A stretch of 64,000 nucleotides of DNA from Flavobacteriaceae bacterium (GTDB taxonomy: Bacteria; Bacteroidota; Bacteroidia; Flavobacteriales; Flavobacteriaceae), in the NCBI GenBank assembly GCA_028284005.1, contig JANQSO010000007.1:496001-560000 (forward strand), read 5' to 3'. This document shows positions 35,399-43,981 of the stretch, piece after piece (the first letter of the stretch is position 1; each line of letters begins with the position of its first letter). The translations under genes were made by a program, and so were the position numbers. The notes under the pieces are model-generated. The model was not told the DNA's origin and did no database searches. It worked only from the letters and a program-made list of their open reading frames with translations.

Positions 35399-35858
35399 TA
35401 GCCGCATTGCTTGCATCTCCCATTACTTCTTCAGCCAGATCTGCAAAATCATTGGCAGCATCGTTAATGGCTTGTTCATATTTAGTTTTATCCCATATCT
35501 CCACAATATTTATTGCCGAGGAGATCACAATTTCTTTGGTAATTCCAGCAAAGGACATTAAGTCTTTTGGGATGAGTAATCTACCTGTCGTATCCAACTC
35601 TACAGTCTTTACCCCGGCTGTAAACCTCCTAATAAAATCATTGTTCTTTCTATTAAAACGGTTGAGCTCTCCCATCTTTTGCATAAGAGTATTCCACTCT
35701 GTCATTGGGTACATTTCCAAACATGGTTGAAATACTGCACGCTTTATCACAAAACCTTTGGCCGTCACCGGACTCAATTGTTTCTTCAAAGGAGCGGGCA
35801 CCATTAGCCTTCCTTTAACGTCTGCTTTACATTCGTATGTCCCTATTAAATTGAGCAT
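35385..35858 (-). CDS. mraZ: Transcriptional regulator MraZ
   Basis: A 157-residue protein with two AbrB-like SpoVT half-domains (about 5-55 and 80-130; the GRLMVPAPLK and GRLLIPKDL motifs mark each). MraZ forms rings and represses its own dcw operon by binding short direct repeats upstream. Such repeats are present upstream here. First gene of the dcw cluster. Confidence 0.95.
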   Translation of the reverse strand: MLNLIGTYECKADVKGRLMVPAPLKKQLSPVTAKGFVIKRAVFQPCLEMYPMTEWNTLMQKMGELNRFNRKNNDFIRRFTAGVKTVELDTTGRLLIPKDLMSFAGITKEIVISSAINIVEIWDKTKYEQAINDAANDFADLAEEVMGDASNAANGIS

Positions 35859-35889
35859 GTGGGTATTTCCTGCTGGTAAATCTTAAATC

Positions 35890-35954
35890 CAAATATATAG
35901 AATATTTACCACATTTTACCACATTTTACCACATTGTTAATAAGTTTTACCACT
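35890..35954 (-). promoter_or_regulatory. mraZ promoter with tandem MraZ-box-like repeats
   Basis: On the minus strand ATGTGGTA occurs at 35907-35914, 35917-35924 and 35927-35934, that is, exact direct repeats with a 10-bp period, and a weaker AGTGGTA at 35948-35954. Downstream, TATATTTG (35890-35897) is a consensus -7 box 32 nt before the mraZ ATG. The repeats start 9 bp upstream of the box and cover the -33 region, so bound MraZ would block polymerase. The 10-bp period equals that of E. coli MraZ boxes (TGGGN with 5-nt spacers). Confidence 0.75.
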
Positions 35955-36003
35955 CTATTTATCTTTTGTCATTCGTTTTGAATTTTTTGAAGCATATTAT
36001 AAA

Positions 36004-36035
36004 TTGAGTCCGTGAAATAAATTTATGTACTTTTG
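36004..36035 (+). promoter_or_regulatory. Promoter of the alpha/beta hydrolase-engB operon
   Basis: TTG at 36004-36006 and TACTTTTG at 36028-36035 with a 21-nt spacer match the Bacteroidota -33/-7 pattern. The expected transcript start near 36042 lies before the ATG at 36060. Confidence 0.75.
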
Positions 36036-36059
36036 CGGTTGTTAATTGCATTGACCATA

Positions 36060-36824
36060 ATGACAAATCAACTTAAGAAAGAAGGAAAATTTAGTTATCT
36101 GGAATTAGGTGAAGGCACCCCAATTATTGTACTTCACGGGCTTATGGGTGGCTTAAGCAATTTTGATGGTGTTACGGAGTTTTTTCCTCCAAAGGGTTAT
36201 AAAATACTAATTCCCGAATTGCCTATTTACACGATGACATTGTTGAAAACCAATGTTAAGAATTTTGCAAAATATGTTTCGGAATTCATTGATCATAAAG
36301 GATTTAAGGATGTTATTCTCTTAGGAAATTCCCTGGGAGGACATATTGGTTTGTTGTGTACAAAATTATACCCTGAAAAGATAAAAGCACTGGTTATTAC
36401 CGGTAGTTCAGGTTTATATGAAAGTGCCATGGGTGAAAGTTATCCCAAACGTGGTGACCGTGATTATATTCAGAAAAAGGCTGAAAATGTTTTTTATGAT
36501 CCTAAAGTAGCTACCAAAGAGATCGTGGATGAGGTATATGCTACTGTTAATGACCGCAACAAATTAATACGTACCCTGGCTATTGCTAAAAGTGCGATTC
36601 GACACAATATGTCCAAGGACCTTCCAAATATGAACACTCCCATCTGTATTATTTGGGGTGAAGATGATAATGTTACGCCTCCGGAAGTTGCTAAAGAATT
36701 CCATGAATTGCTTCCTGATTCGGACTTGTTTTGGATCAAGAAATGCGGTCACGCCGCTATGATGGAACACCCAGATGAGTTTAACGACCTTCTCTACGCC
36801 TGGTTGCAAAAAAGAAACTTTTAA
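36060..36824 (+). CDS. Alpha/beta hydrolase
   Basis: A 254-residue alpha/beta-fold hydrolase. Oxyanion HGLMGG near 26-31, nucleophile motif GNSLGG (about residues 99-104), acid in WGEDDNVTP and catalytic His in CGHAAMMEHP. I use the ATG at 36060; an upstream TTG at 36033 lies inside the -7 box and cannot be translated from this promoter. Substrate unknown. It is followed after 9 nt by engB. Confidence 0.88.
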   Translation: MTNQLKKEGKFSYLELGEGTPIIVLHGLMGGLSNFDGVTEFFPPKGYKILIPELPIYTMTLLKTNVKNFAKYVSEFIDHKGFKDVILLGNSLGGHIGLLCTKLYPEKIKALVITGSSGLYESAMGESYPKRGDRDYIQKKAENVFYDPKVATKEIVDEVYATVNDRNKLIRTLAIAKSAIRHNMSKDLPNMNTPICIIWGEDDNVTPPEVAKEFHELLPDSDLFWIKKCGHAAMMEHPDEFNDLLYAWLQKRNF

Positions 36825-36833
36825 CTTTACCCG

Positions 36834-37439
36834 ATGTTGATCAAATCGGCAGAATTTGTAATGAGCAACAGTGATGTTGCCAAATGTCCTAAGGATAGGT
36901 TCCCCGAGTACGCTTTTATTGGACGTTCTAACGTTGGAAAATCTTCCCTCATCAATATGTTGATGCAGCGTAAAAGTTTGGCGAAGACCAGTGGAAGGCC
37001 CGGAAAAACACAATTGATCAATCATTTTATAGTTAATAAAAAATGGTACCTGGTAGATCTTCCGGGATATGGCTATGCACGTGTTTCTAAAAGTGTTAAA
37101 AAGACCTTTCAAAAATTTATAACTAATTATTTCAGTAAAAGAGAGCAATTGGTTCTGGCCTTTGTTTTAGTGGATTGCAGGCATGAGCCTCAACCTATTG
37201 ATCTGGAATTCATGCAATGGATGGGTGAAAATCAAATTCCGTTTTCCATTATTTTTACGAAAGCAGATAAATTGAAACCAAATGCCCTTTCACGAAATAT
37301 TGAAGCATATACTCAAAAAATGTTGGAAACCTGGGAAGAAATGCCTCCTTACTTTGTGACTTCGGCCAGCAAAAGCACCGGCCGCGATGATGTTTTAAAT
37401 TACATTGACAGCATTAATCAAGAGTTGAACGCTTCGTAA
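36834..37439 (+). CDS. engB: Ribosome biogenesis GTPase EngB (YihA/YsxC)
   Basis: A 201-residue TRAFAC GTPase. G1 GRSNVGKSS (30-38), G3 DLPGYG, G4 TKAD and G5 SASK motifs are all present. EngB acts in assembly of the large ribosomal subunit. Its last 26 nt overlap the end of the convergent gene at 37414. Confidence 0.95.
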   Translation: MLIKSAEFVMSNSDVAKCPKDRFPEYAFIGRSNVGKSSLINMLMQRKSLAKTSGRPGKTQLINHFIVNKKWYLVDLPGYGYARVSKSVKKTFQKFITNYFSKREQLVLAFVLVDCRHEPQPIDLEFMQWMGENQIPFSIIFTKADKLKPNALSRNIEAYTQKMLETWEEMPPYFVTSASKSTGRDDVLNYIDSINQELNAS

Positions 37440-37782
37440 TCGCTGCTATCAATTCTTCAGAAGAAGAAAATTCATTTAGCTCTTCCGTAGAGAGGAACAG
37501 TTCCAATTCCCCATTGATCTCGGAAAGAATCACAGGAAAACTAAAATCCGGAAGCCATTTGGACGCAAATGCTTTTAAAAATTCATCTTTGTGATAAAAT
37601 TCCATTTCATCGTCTGAATTTTCCCGAAATGCCTTCCATAACTCGTCTTCAGAAAAAACACCGTATGTGATAGCGCACAGATTACAATTATACGTTGACG
37701 GATCTGTTATTTTATGAAGGCTGTCTAAAATCGCATTTACTTTTCCCGAGTTTGCATTGTATACAAATATGAGGCGTTTCAT
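37414..37782 (-). CDS. Conserved hypothetical protein (thioredoxin-like CxxC?)
   Basis: A 122-residue cytoplasmic protein. It begins [22 protein letters not shown] and has a CNLC motif at about 33-36 in a [11 protein letters not shown] context, which recalls a redox CxxC or metal site. I do not recognise a named family. It begins 4 nt inside the end of gldC and shares its strand, so it is probably co-transcribed with gldB and gldC. Its end overlaps engB by 26 nt. Confidence 0.7.
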   Translation of the reverse strand: MKRLIFVYNANSGKVNAILDSLHKITDPSTYNCNLCAITYGVFSEDELWKAFRENSDDEMEFYHKDEFLKAFASKWLPDFSFPVILSEINGELELFLSTEELNEFSSSEELIAAITKRSTLD

Positions 37783-38114
37783 TGCTTTCTTAGCTCAAGT
37801 TTTTCAGCAAAATAATCACAAAAATCGCGCATTGTCGCACTCATTTTCTCATCGCTGGTGGCACGTTGAAAAGTATTTGCCATTGCAGTTAACGTTTGGT
37901 GAAAAAAGATCTTCATTTCATCCAACGGCATATCTTTTGTCCAAAGATCTATACGTAAGGCCTCTTTATTTTTATGGTCCCAGACCGAAAGAAATATTGC
38001 CTTCGCTTCTTCATCTGAAATTCCTCCGTCCTGAGCCGACCATTTTAATTTTTCAGGAATCTTATTTTCGTCCAGATCCACTTTTATATTAATATCTGAA
38101 GTATGTTTTGCCAT
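37779..38114 (-). CDS. gldC: Gliding motility protein GldC
   Basis: A 111-residue soluble protein matching GldC over its length (ITLD-like start replaced by NIKVDLDENKIPEKLKWSA, then FLSVWD and LRIDLWTKDMPLDEMK). GldC is a small partner that stabilises GldB in Flavobacterium. It lies directly downstream of gldB (1-nt overlap), the same order as in gliding flavobacteria. Confidence 0.93.
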   Translation of the reverse strand: MAKHTSDINIKVDLDENKIPEKLKWSAQDGGISDEEAKAIFLSVWDHKNKEALRIDLWTKDMPLDEMKIFFHQTLTAMANTFQRATSDEKMSATMRDFCDYFAEKLELRKQ

Positions 38115-39073
38115 TATCTTTTGTTTGGTTTGTATTTTGAGTTCTTAAAGATTTCGTCTGCATCCATAAGCATTAATTGCCGGACATTTGCAGGGTTATT
38201 TTTCATATATGCACGTACAATTTGCCATCCTAGATAGCGCCCGGTCATTCCCGGAGATTCGTTATCGATCTCCAAATAAAACTTAGAGAATGGAGCCGGA
38301 TCGATAAAACGCGGGAGTAATTTTGGGTCTGTACTATACAGCAATTCATTTTCAACAAAATAGCGCCACATTTCTACTTCATTTTCCTGCACCCAAATGT
38401 ATTCGGTTTGGGTATATCCCATTTTTTCAGCATCAGTAGTTTCCGGCAACCACAGCTCTTTCAAATACATTTCTTTTCCGAAATAGACCATTTGAGCAAG
38501 CAAAGAGCGGTTTCGAGGCTTTGAAATAAGTTGTTTTGCATATGCTGTAGCTATATCCTGGGTAATTTGCGAAGGTTTTAAATTCTTAACAATATACTTC
38601 TGGATGCCTTCATAGAAAGGATGCTCGGCACCTAAATACGTGTCTATGGCAATTACCAGCAAACTATCTGTAAGGATCACTTTGTTCTTATAGTCAACGT
38701 CTGATGTCGTAGTATATACCTTAGGGATCTTAAACTTTGGGAAATAGTACTTTATATGCTGAAAAAGGCCGGAAAGATCATCTTCCAATACGGTTTCATC
38801 CGGAAACCTTTTAATTACTTCCCGGTGTAACTGCTGCTGAAGTGTATCCTGAATTCGTTGTACCCAAATACTATCTGCATACTGTTGAGGGAAAAAAACG
38901 GGATACTCCTTTTTAAGTTCGGGAAGGTCTTTAACTGTAGCTTCAGCAAAGGTTTTGTCGAATCTTTCAATGGTAATATCAACAGGGACCTTTTCGATCT
39001 CTTTTTCGGTCTTATTCTTAGAATTACACCCAAAGACCATCAAAACAAAAACCAATAAAAAGCAATACTTCAT
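38114..39073 (-). CDS. gldB: Gliding motility lipoprotein GldB
   Basis: About 319 residues when started at the ATG at 39071-39073. This start gives a lipoprotein signal, MKYCFLLVFVLMVFGC, with the lipobox Cys at 16; the frame extends 33 nt further but without a better start. GldB is an essential lipoprotein of the gliding and T9SS system of Bacteroidota, acting in the periplasm. Confidence 0.92.
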   Translation of the reverse strand: MKYCFLLVFVLMVFGCNSKNKTEKEIEKVPVDITIERFDKTFAEATVKDLPELKKEYPVFFPQQYADSIWVQRIQDTLQQQLHREVIKRFPDETVLEDDLSGLFQHIKYYFPKFKIPKVYTTTSDVDYKNKVILTDSLLVIAIDTYLGAEHPFYEGIQKYIVKNLKPSQITQDIATAYAKQLISKPRNRSLLAQMVYFGKEMYLKELWLPETTDAEKMGYTQTEYIWVQENEVEMWRYFVENELLYSTDPKLLPRFIDPAPFSKFYLEIDNESPGMTGRYLGWQIVRAYMKNNPANVRQLMLMDADEIFKNSKYKPNKR

Positions 39074-39133
39074 AACTACAATGGTTTGGCAAGTGTTTAA
39101 CGCCATTCTCTTTTTTAAATTTTACTTTTAGCT

Positions 39134-39141
39134 TACTTTTG
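39134..39141 (+). promoter_or_regulatory. Probable -7 box of nadE
   Basis: TACTTTTG fits TAnnTTTG and lies 40 nt before the ATG. No clear TTG stands at the right distance upstream, so the -33 element is weak or absent. Confidence 0.4.
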
Positions 39142-39181
39142 TTTTGCAAAGGTATGAGTATAAAAGTTTAAAAAATATAAA

Positions 39182-39973
39182 ATGCAGACTGAAAAAGTTA
39201 TTGAACATATAGTAAATTGGCTAAGAGAATATGCTCTAAATGCAAAAATGGAAGGCTTTGTTATAGGTATTAGCGGGGGGATCGATTCGGCTGTGACCTC
39301 AACGCTCTGTGCCAAAACCGGATTGAAGTTATTGTGTTTGGAGATGCCCATTCATCAGGCAGAATCTCAAGTAAGTCGTGCATTAAACCATATAAACTGG
39401 CTGAAAGATAACTTTACGGGGGTTTCAATGACACATGTGAACCTGACACCGGTATTTGACAGTTTTATAGATACACTTCCCCGTGTGGAAAATGAAGAAT
39501 CGAGGTTCATGTCTCTGGCAAATACCAGAGCACGCTTTAGAATGACAACACTTTATTATTTTGCAGCTTTGCATAAATATTTAGTAGCCGGAACCGGAAA
39601 TAAGGTAGAAGATTTTGGAGTAGGGTTCTTTACAAAATATGGAGATGGGGGGGTAGACCTAAGCCCTATTGCAGATCTAATGAAAAGTGAAGTGTATGAA
39701 ATTGCCCGACATTTGGGAATAAACCAAGAGATCATTGATGCTGTTCCAACAGATGGACTATGGGGAGACAACAGAACCGATGAAGACCAGATTGGTGCCA
39801 GTTATGACGAACTGGAGTGGGCCATGAAAATGCAGGCAGAAGGAAGGACAAGTAGTGATTTTTCCGGGCGTGAAAAGGTTGTATTCGACATCTATATGAG
39901 GCTTAATAGCATCAATCAACATAAAATGAACCCTATCCCAGTTTGTGAAATTCCCCAATCTATCAAAGAATAA
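39182..39973 (+). CDS. nadE: NH3-dependent NAD+ synthetase
   Basis: A 263-residue PP-loop enzyme that amidates deamido-NAD. The ATP motif GISGGIDSA is at 29-37 and KVEDFGVGFFTKYGDGGVDL is the family's NaAD-binding region. It lacks the N-terminal glutaminase domain, so ammonia is the nitrogen source. Divergent from gldB. Confidence 0.95.
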   Translation: MQTEKVIEHIVNWLREYALNAKMEGFVIGISGGIDSAVTSTLCAKTGLKLLCLEMPIHQAESQVSRALNHINWLKDNFTGVSMTHVNLTPVFDSFIDTLPRVENEESRFMSLANTRARFRMTTLYYFAALHKYLVAGTGNKVEDFGVGFFTKYGDGGVDLSPIADLMKSEVYEIARHLGINQEIIDAVPTDGLWGDNRTDEDQIGASYDELEWAMKMQAEGRTSSDFSGREKVVFDIYMRLNSINQHKMNPIPVCEIPQSIKE

Positions 39974-40129
39974 CCGTTATTTAACGAGTTTTCTTGAATT
40001 TGGACGAAATTAATCCTAAGTGATTTATCTTTTTTTTAGATTTGATTTGTAGTATAAATATTACAAAAACCTCACACTTTTAGCATTTGGTTTGTTTTAA
40101 GTGTCTTTTGTAAAGAAAAAGACTATAGA

Positions 40130-40762
40130 ATGAAGAAAATCTTTATTGCAGATCATCATCCGGTTACCCGTAAAGGTATTGCCTGTATGCTGAAAAAAAA
40201 TAACAATTATACCATTATTGGAAAAGCTAATAATGGTGATGAGCTATATAAAAGTTTACAAGAGGACGAACCCGATATCCTTATCATGGAAATCGATATG
40301 CCTCATATAAACGGTATAAATGCTTTACGAAGTATTAAAACCGAATTTCCACAAATGCGTGTATTAATTTTTTCTACACATCCTGAAGAAATTTACGCGT
40401 TGCGTTCCATTAAATCCGGTGCGGCAGGATATGTTCCTAAAACCGCGTCCACTAAGGTCTTCCTTAAAGCATTAAAACAAATTGCAAAAGGAGGTATTTT
40501 CCTGAACGAAGAGCTAACTTCTACTTTTACAAGTCGTAATGTTGGTGAAACCAGTGCTATTAGCCGTTACAAAAAACTTTCCTCCAGGGAGATCGAAGTA
40601 TTGAACTTGCTTTCCAGTGGAAAACGTAACAAGGATATTGCAAATGCACTTAACATTAATGAAAAAACTGTAAGTACCTATAAAACCAGGTTGCTTAAAA
40701 AACTAAAAGTAGATAATCTGGCAGATCTCATTCACCAGTCCAGAATGTTTCAGTTTGGGTAA
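40130..40762 (+). CDS. NarL/LuxR-type response regulator with altered acceptor site
   Basis: A 210-residue regulator: receiver domain about 1-120 and LuxR-type helix-turn-helix about 145-207 (LSSREIEVLNLLSSGKRNKDIA). The phospho-acceptor position reads MEIDMP instead of the usual LDLxMP, so it is Glu54 rather than Asp. The acidic pair is Asp8-His9 instead of Asp-Asp. The conserved Lys is present in YVPKTAS. A Glu here often mimics phosphorylated Asp, so the protein may be constitutively active. The stop abuts the convergent dnaG stop. Confidence 0.9.
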   Translation: MKKIFIADHHPVTRKGIACMLKKNNNYTIIGKANNGDELYKSLQEDEPDILIMEIDMPHINGINALRSIKTEFPQMRVLIFSTHPEEIYALRSIKSGAAGYVPKTASTKVFLKALKQIAKGGIFLNEELTSTFTSRNVGETSAISRYKKLSSREIEVLNLLSSGKRNKDIANALNINEKTVSTYKTRLLKKLKVDNLADLIHQSRMFQFG

Positions 40763-42724
40763 TTAAAGCACTCTGTTTAATTTCTCTGAAAGTACTTTTT
40801 TAAGTGAAATATAATCTACAATGTTTTGCAGGTTATTTTCTTCGTTTGCATCATCTTTCTCTTTCATTTCATTAGATAGCTCATGGATCTTTTGTGCTAC
40901 CAGATGACGCCGAAGATTTAGTATTGTTTCGCTTACCACCTGAGCAATGGTTACCTTTTTATCTTTTACATATATATCTTTTCCTTCCCAATTATGTAAT
41001 TGGTATTTTTCTTCTTCCATCAAAATGTGAGTAATTGCTGAAGCTTTTTCGGGGTCTAACTCATTCACCAGGTTATTTATTTGAAAGTCCGGTTCCTGAT
41101 TCAATTTATTAATGATCTCATAATACACTTCCTTAAAATCTTCATTTGCAAACTCAATTTCATCTTCCTGCAGATCGAGATAAATTTTTTCAAAAACCTT
41201 CGCCTTTACAACTTCCGGTTTAAATGCGACTTCTCCTCTTTCGTCCGCTTCCAAAATTAGCTCTTCAAACTCTTCTTCTTTGTTTCCATAAAGTAAAAGC
41301 AGTTCTATGATCTTTCGCTCAAGTTCAAATTGAATATCAACTTTTTTAACGGCCTGTTTTTCCGAAGGAATCACTTCGAAGCCCTGTGTAGCCTTCTTAG
41401 GTTTCTTTGAAGCATCCCTTCTGTCCTTTTGAAGAATTTGCGCCAGTGTATTGAACAATACCTCTTCACTTATATCCATGATACGGGAACATTCCTGTAT
41501 ATAGACCTCACGTTTAATTACATCCGGGATCTTAGAGATACTTACTACCATATCACGAATGGTTTCCGCTTTTTTTACGGGATCGTTCTTAGCTTCAGTT
41601 GCTAATAGAGAAGCTTTAAAATTGATGAAATCCTGTGCGTTCTCTTCCAGGTAAAGGGTTACTTCTTCCAGTGAGTTATTCTTCGCAAAACTATCCGGGT
41701 CCTCACCTTCCGGGAAGGTGCAGATCTTTACATTCATCCCTTGTTCCAGTATCAGGTCCACACCTCGCAATGAAGCACGTACTCCAGCCGCATCGCCATC
41801 AAAAAGCAAAGTGATGTTCTTTGTCAGCCTATTGATGAGCCTAATCTGCTCCGGTGTTAATGCCGTTCCCGAAGAAGAAACCACATTACGGATTCCCGCC
41901 TGATAAAATTGTATAACGTCCGTATACCCTTCCACCAAATAACAATTGTCCTCCTTTGCAATACTTTGCTTGGCATGATAGATACCATACAGTACTTTGC
42001 TTTTATGGTAAATACCACTCTCCGGAGAATTGAGATATTTTGCTGCTTTTTTATCACTGGTCAAAATACGTCCCCCAAACCCCAGTGTGCGGCCACTTAG
42101 GCTTAGAATGGGAAACATTACACGGCCCTTGAACCTGTCAAATTGTTTTTCTTCCTTAACAATGGTAAGCCCGGTCTTTTCCAAAAATTCGATCTTATAC
42201 CCTTTTTTGATAGCATGACTGGTAAAAGCATCCCATGTATTTGGGGAATACCCAAGTTTAAAAGTTTGAATGGTTTCTTCTGTAAAGCCACGTTCTTTGA
42301 AATAAGAGAGCCCGATTGCTTTACCTTCTTCTGTTTTTAAAAGTGTAGTATGAAAATACTCTTTGGCAAACTCACTTACAAGGTATAAGCTTTCACGTTC
42401 GTTAGCTTGTTCTTTTTGTTCATTGGTCTGTTCGGTCTCTTCAATTTCGATCCCATATTTTTTTGCGAGGTATTTAATTGCTTCAGGATAAGTGAAGTGT
42501 TCGTGTTCCATTAAAAAAGCAACAACATTACCTCCCTTTCCACTGGAAAAATCTTTCCAAATCTGTTTGACCGGAGATACCATAAAACTGGGAGTACGTT
42601 CATCGCTAAAAGGGCTTAGCCCCTTAAAATTACTCCCTGCTTTCTTCAATTGTACAAAATCTCCAATAACCTCCTCTACACGAGCAGTTTCAAATACATT
42701 GTCTATAGTTGTTTTTGAAATCAA
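40763..42724 (-). CDS. dnaG: DNA primase without zinc ligands
   Basis: A 653-residue DnaG. The N-terminal zinc-binding fold is recognisable (SPFSDERTPSFMVSP, KQIWKDFSSGKGGN, 37-66) but all four ligands of the CHC2 motif are replaced: S37, S40, D58 and S61 where E. coli has Cys, His, Cys, Cys. The catalytic core is intact, with Toprim motifs EGYTD and DGDAAG. The C-terminal helicase-binding part (about 470-653) is helical and poorly conserved. Makes RNA primers at the replication fork. Confidence 0.95.
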   Translation of the reverse strand: MISKTTIDNVFETARVEEVIGDFVQLKKAGSNFKGLSPFSDERTPSFMVSPVKQIWKDFSSGKGGNVVAFLMEHEHFTYPEAIKYLAKKYGIEIEETEQTNEQKEQANERESLYLVSEFAKEYFHTTLLKTEEGKAIGLSYFKERGFTEETIQTFKLGYSPNTWDAFTSHAIKKGYKIEFLEKTGLTIVKEEKQFDRFKGRVMFPILSLSGRTLGFGGRILTSDKKAAKYLNSPESGIYHKSKVLYGIYHAKQSIAKEDNCYLVEGYTDVIQFYQAGIRNVVSSSGTALTPEQIRLINRLTKNITLLFDGDAAGVRASLRGVDLILEQGMNVKICTFPEGEDPDSFAKNNSLEEVTLYLEENAQDFINFKASLLATEAKNDPVKKAETIRDMVVSISKIPDVIKREVYIQECSRIMDISEEVLFNTLAQILQKDRRDASKKPKKATQGFEVIPSEKQAVKKVDIQFELERKIIELLLLYGNKEEEFEELILEADERGEVAFKPEVVKAKVFEKIYLDLQEDEIEFANEDFKEVYYEIINKLNQEPDFQINNLVNELDPEKASAITHILMEEEKYQLHNWEGKDIYVKDKKVTIAQVVSETILNLRRHLVAQKIHELSNEMKEKDDANEENNLQNIVDYISLKKVLSEKLNRVL

Positions 42725-42788
42725 GCTGAATTTTTTTTCAGAAAAAAAAGATACACAAATTTAAGGGTTTACGTATTCAGAAAACAAA

Positions 42789-42814
42789 AAAAGGCTTCAT
42801 TTCTGAAACCTTTT
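42789..42814 (-). terminator. Terminator after the 42839 gene
   Basis: On the minus strand AAAAGG-T-TTCA-GAAA-TGAA-G-CCTTTT folds with one mismatch and is followed by a T run. It separates the barrel gene from dnaG. Confidence 0.7.
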
Positions 42815-42838
42815 ACATATGAAACAAATGAAAGGACA

Positions 42839-43888
42839 TTAATCCATATCAAATCGTAGTCCCAGGGAAATATTACGCATATCCACAGGATTGTCTTTAA
42901 ATATCGGGTTGAGGTCGTATTTTACATATAATGCGGCTTCGCGCCAACCTATATACCCGCTAAGGCCATATATAAAACTATTTACATTGTAATTTCCTTT
43001 CAATTTTTGTTTTACATCTTCGCCTTCCTCGGTAAACTTTAACTTTTGACGTACTCCCAGGTTAAAACCTGCATATCCTCCCAGGCCAATCTTTATTTGG
43101 TTCCTGGTAGAATACCTGAAATATTCCTCTTTTTCAATCTTTTTTGAAGGGCCAAATTCAAAATGAACCGGAAATACCAAATTGTCCATTCTAAATTTAG
43201 ATTTGTTCAGTTCCATAGGAAATTCCATGAGTTCCGTTTCCTTACCAGTGTCAACAAAGTAACGATTATCGGTAGGCTTTAATCCATTGAACTGAAATGA
43301 AAATCCGTATTTAATACGCAGCCAGTTAGTTTCCTTAAAAACTCGTGTTTTCCACGCCCAGCCAATTTCGGCAAAACGACTTCCGGCAATCTTAAAATCG
43401 CTGTCATTTAACGACTGTCCATCAACAATCGCATTGTTTAAACCAAATGCCAGTACAAAGTCACTATAGGTCCTGCGGTCGTATTTTGGTTTATGATTAT
43501 CAAAAATGATGTTAAAAATATCTTCGCCGCCAAAAAAGGAGATCGTTAATCTACCGTTTTGATCTACCAGCGTATCATTCTGGTTTCGCTCCATTAGAGC
43601 TACTTTATTGTCTATGATCGCTATCCTGTTTTCAATATTTAAAGCCCGTTTTTCTGCGGCTTCTTTTTTTAACTGTTCGGCTTCGGCACTAGTGATCTGG
43701 TTATTGTCCAAACGCTCATTAATTGCCTCGACCTCTTTCCTTAATGCTTCTTTCTCTTCATTGATGATTTGCTCTTTGGAACTTTTTAGAATTTCAATTT
43801 CATTGTCTTGGCCCGTTTCCTGAGCCATGCCAAAAGACACAGCGATAGCCCATAGCACGGCTGCAATGCAAAACGTAAATATTTTCAT
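42839..43888 (-). CDS. Outer-membrane beta-barrel protein with coiled-coil N-terminus
   Basis: A 349-residue protein. Signal peptide 1-22 (ends GMAQ), then a Glu/Lys-rich coiled coil (about 27-100), then a domain of alternating amphipathic strands (about 110-349) ending in LRFDMD, as in porin-family barrels. The coiled coil would lie in the periplasm. It follows an anti-sigma-like gene and an ECF sigma gene on the same strand and may be a target of, or signal input to, that pair. Confidence 0.75.
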   Translation of the reverse strand: MKIFTFCIAAVLWAIAVSFGMAQETGQDNEIEILKSSKEQIINEEKEALRKEVEAINERLDNNQITSAEAEQLKKEAAEKRALNIENRIAIIDNKVALMERNQNDTLVDQNGRLTISFFGGEDIFNIIFDNHKPKYDRRTYSDFVLAFGLNNAIVDGQSLNDSDFKIAGSRFAEIGWAWKTRVFKETNWLRIKYGFSFQFNGLKPTDNRYFVDTGKETELMEFPMELNKSKFRMDNLVFPVHFEFGPSKKIEKEEYFRYSTRNQIKIGLGGYAGFNLGVRQKLKFTEEGEDVKQKLKGNYNVNSFIYGLSGYIGWREAALYVKYDLNPIFKDNPVDMRNISLGLRFDMD

Positions 43889-43981
43889 AGTGTTCGTGAT
43901 TTTTGAAGCTCCTGCCTTAACAGGAACAAATTGATGAATGATTAATTTTTATATGGATTGAGCTTCCCTTTTGTACGGGAA

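Noticed and set aside
35907-35934. Short tandem repeats that might suggest a CRISPR array or minisatellite
   Set aside because: Only three 10-bp units, no spacers, and the position fits MraZ boxes.
36033-36035. TTG as start of the alpha/beta hydrolase
   Set aside because: It lies inside the -7 box TACTTTTG; the ATG at 36060 follows the expected transcript start.
39971-39990. Inverted repeat CGTTA-TT-TAACG after nadE as terminator
   Set aside because: The 2-nt loop is too tight and the remaining stem is weak; not supported as a terminator.
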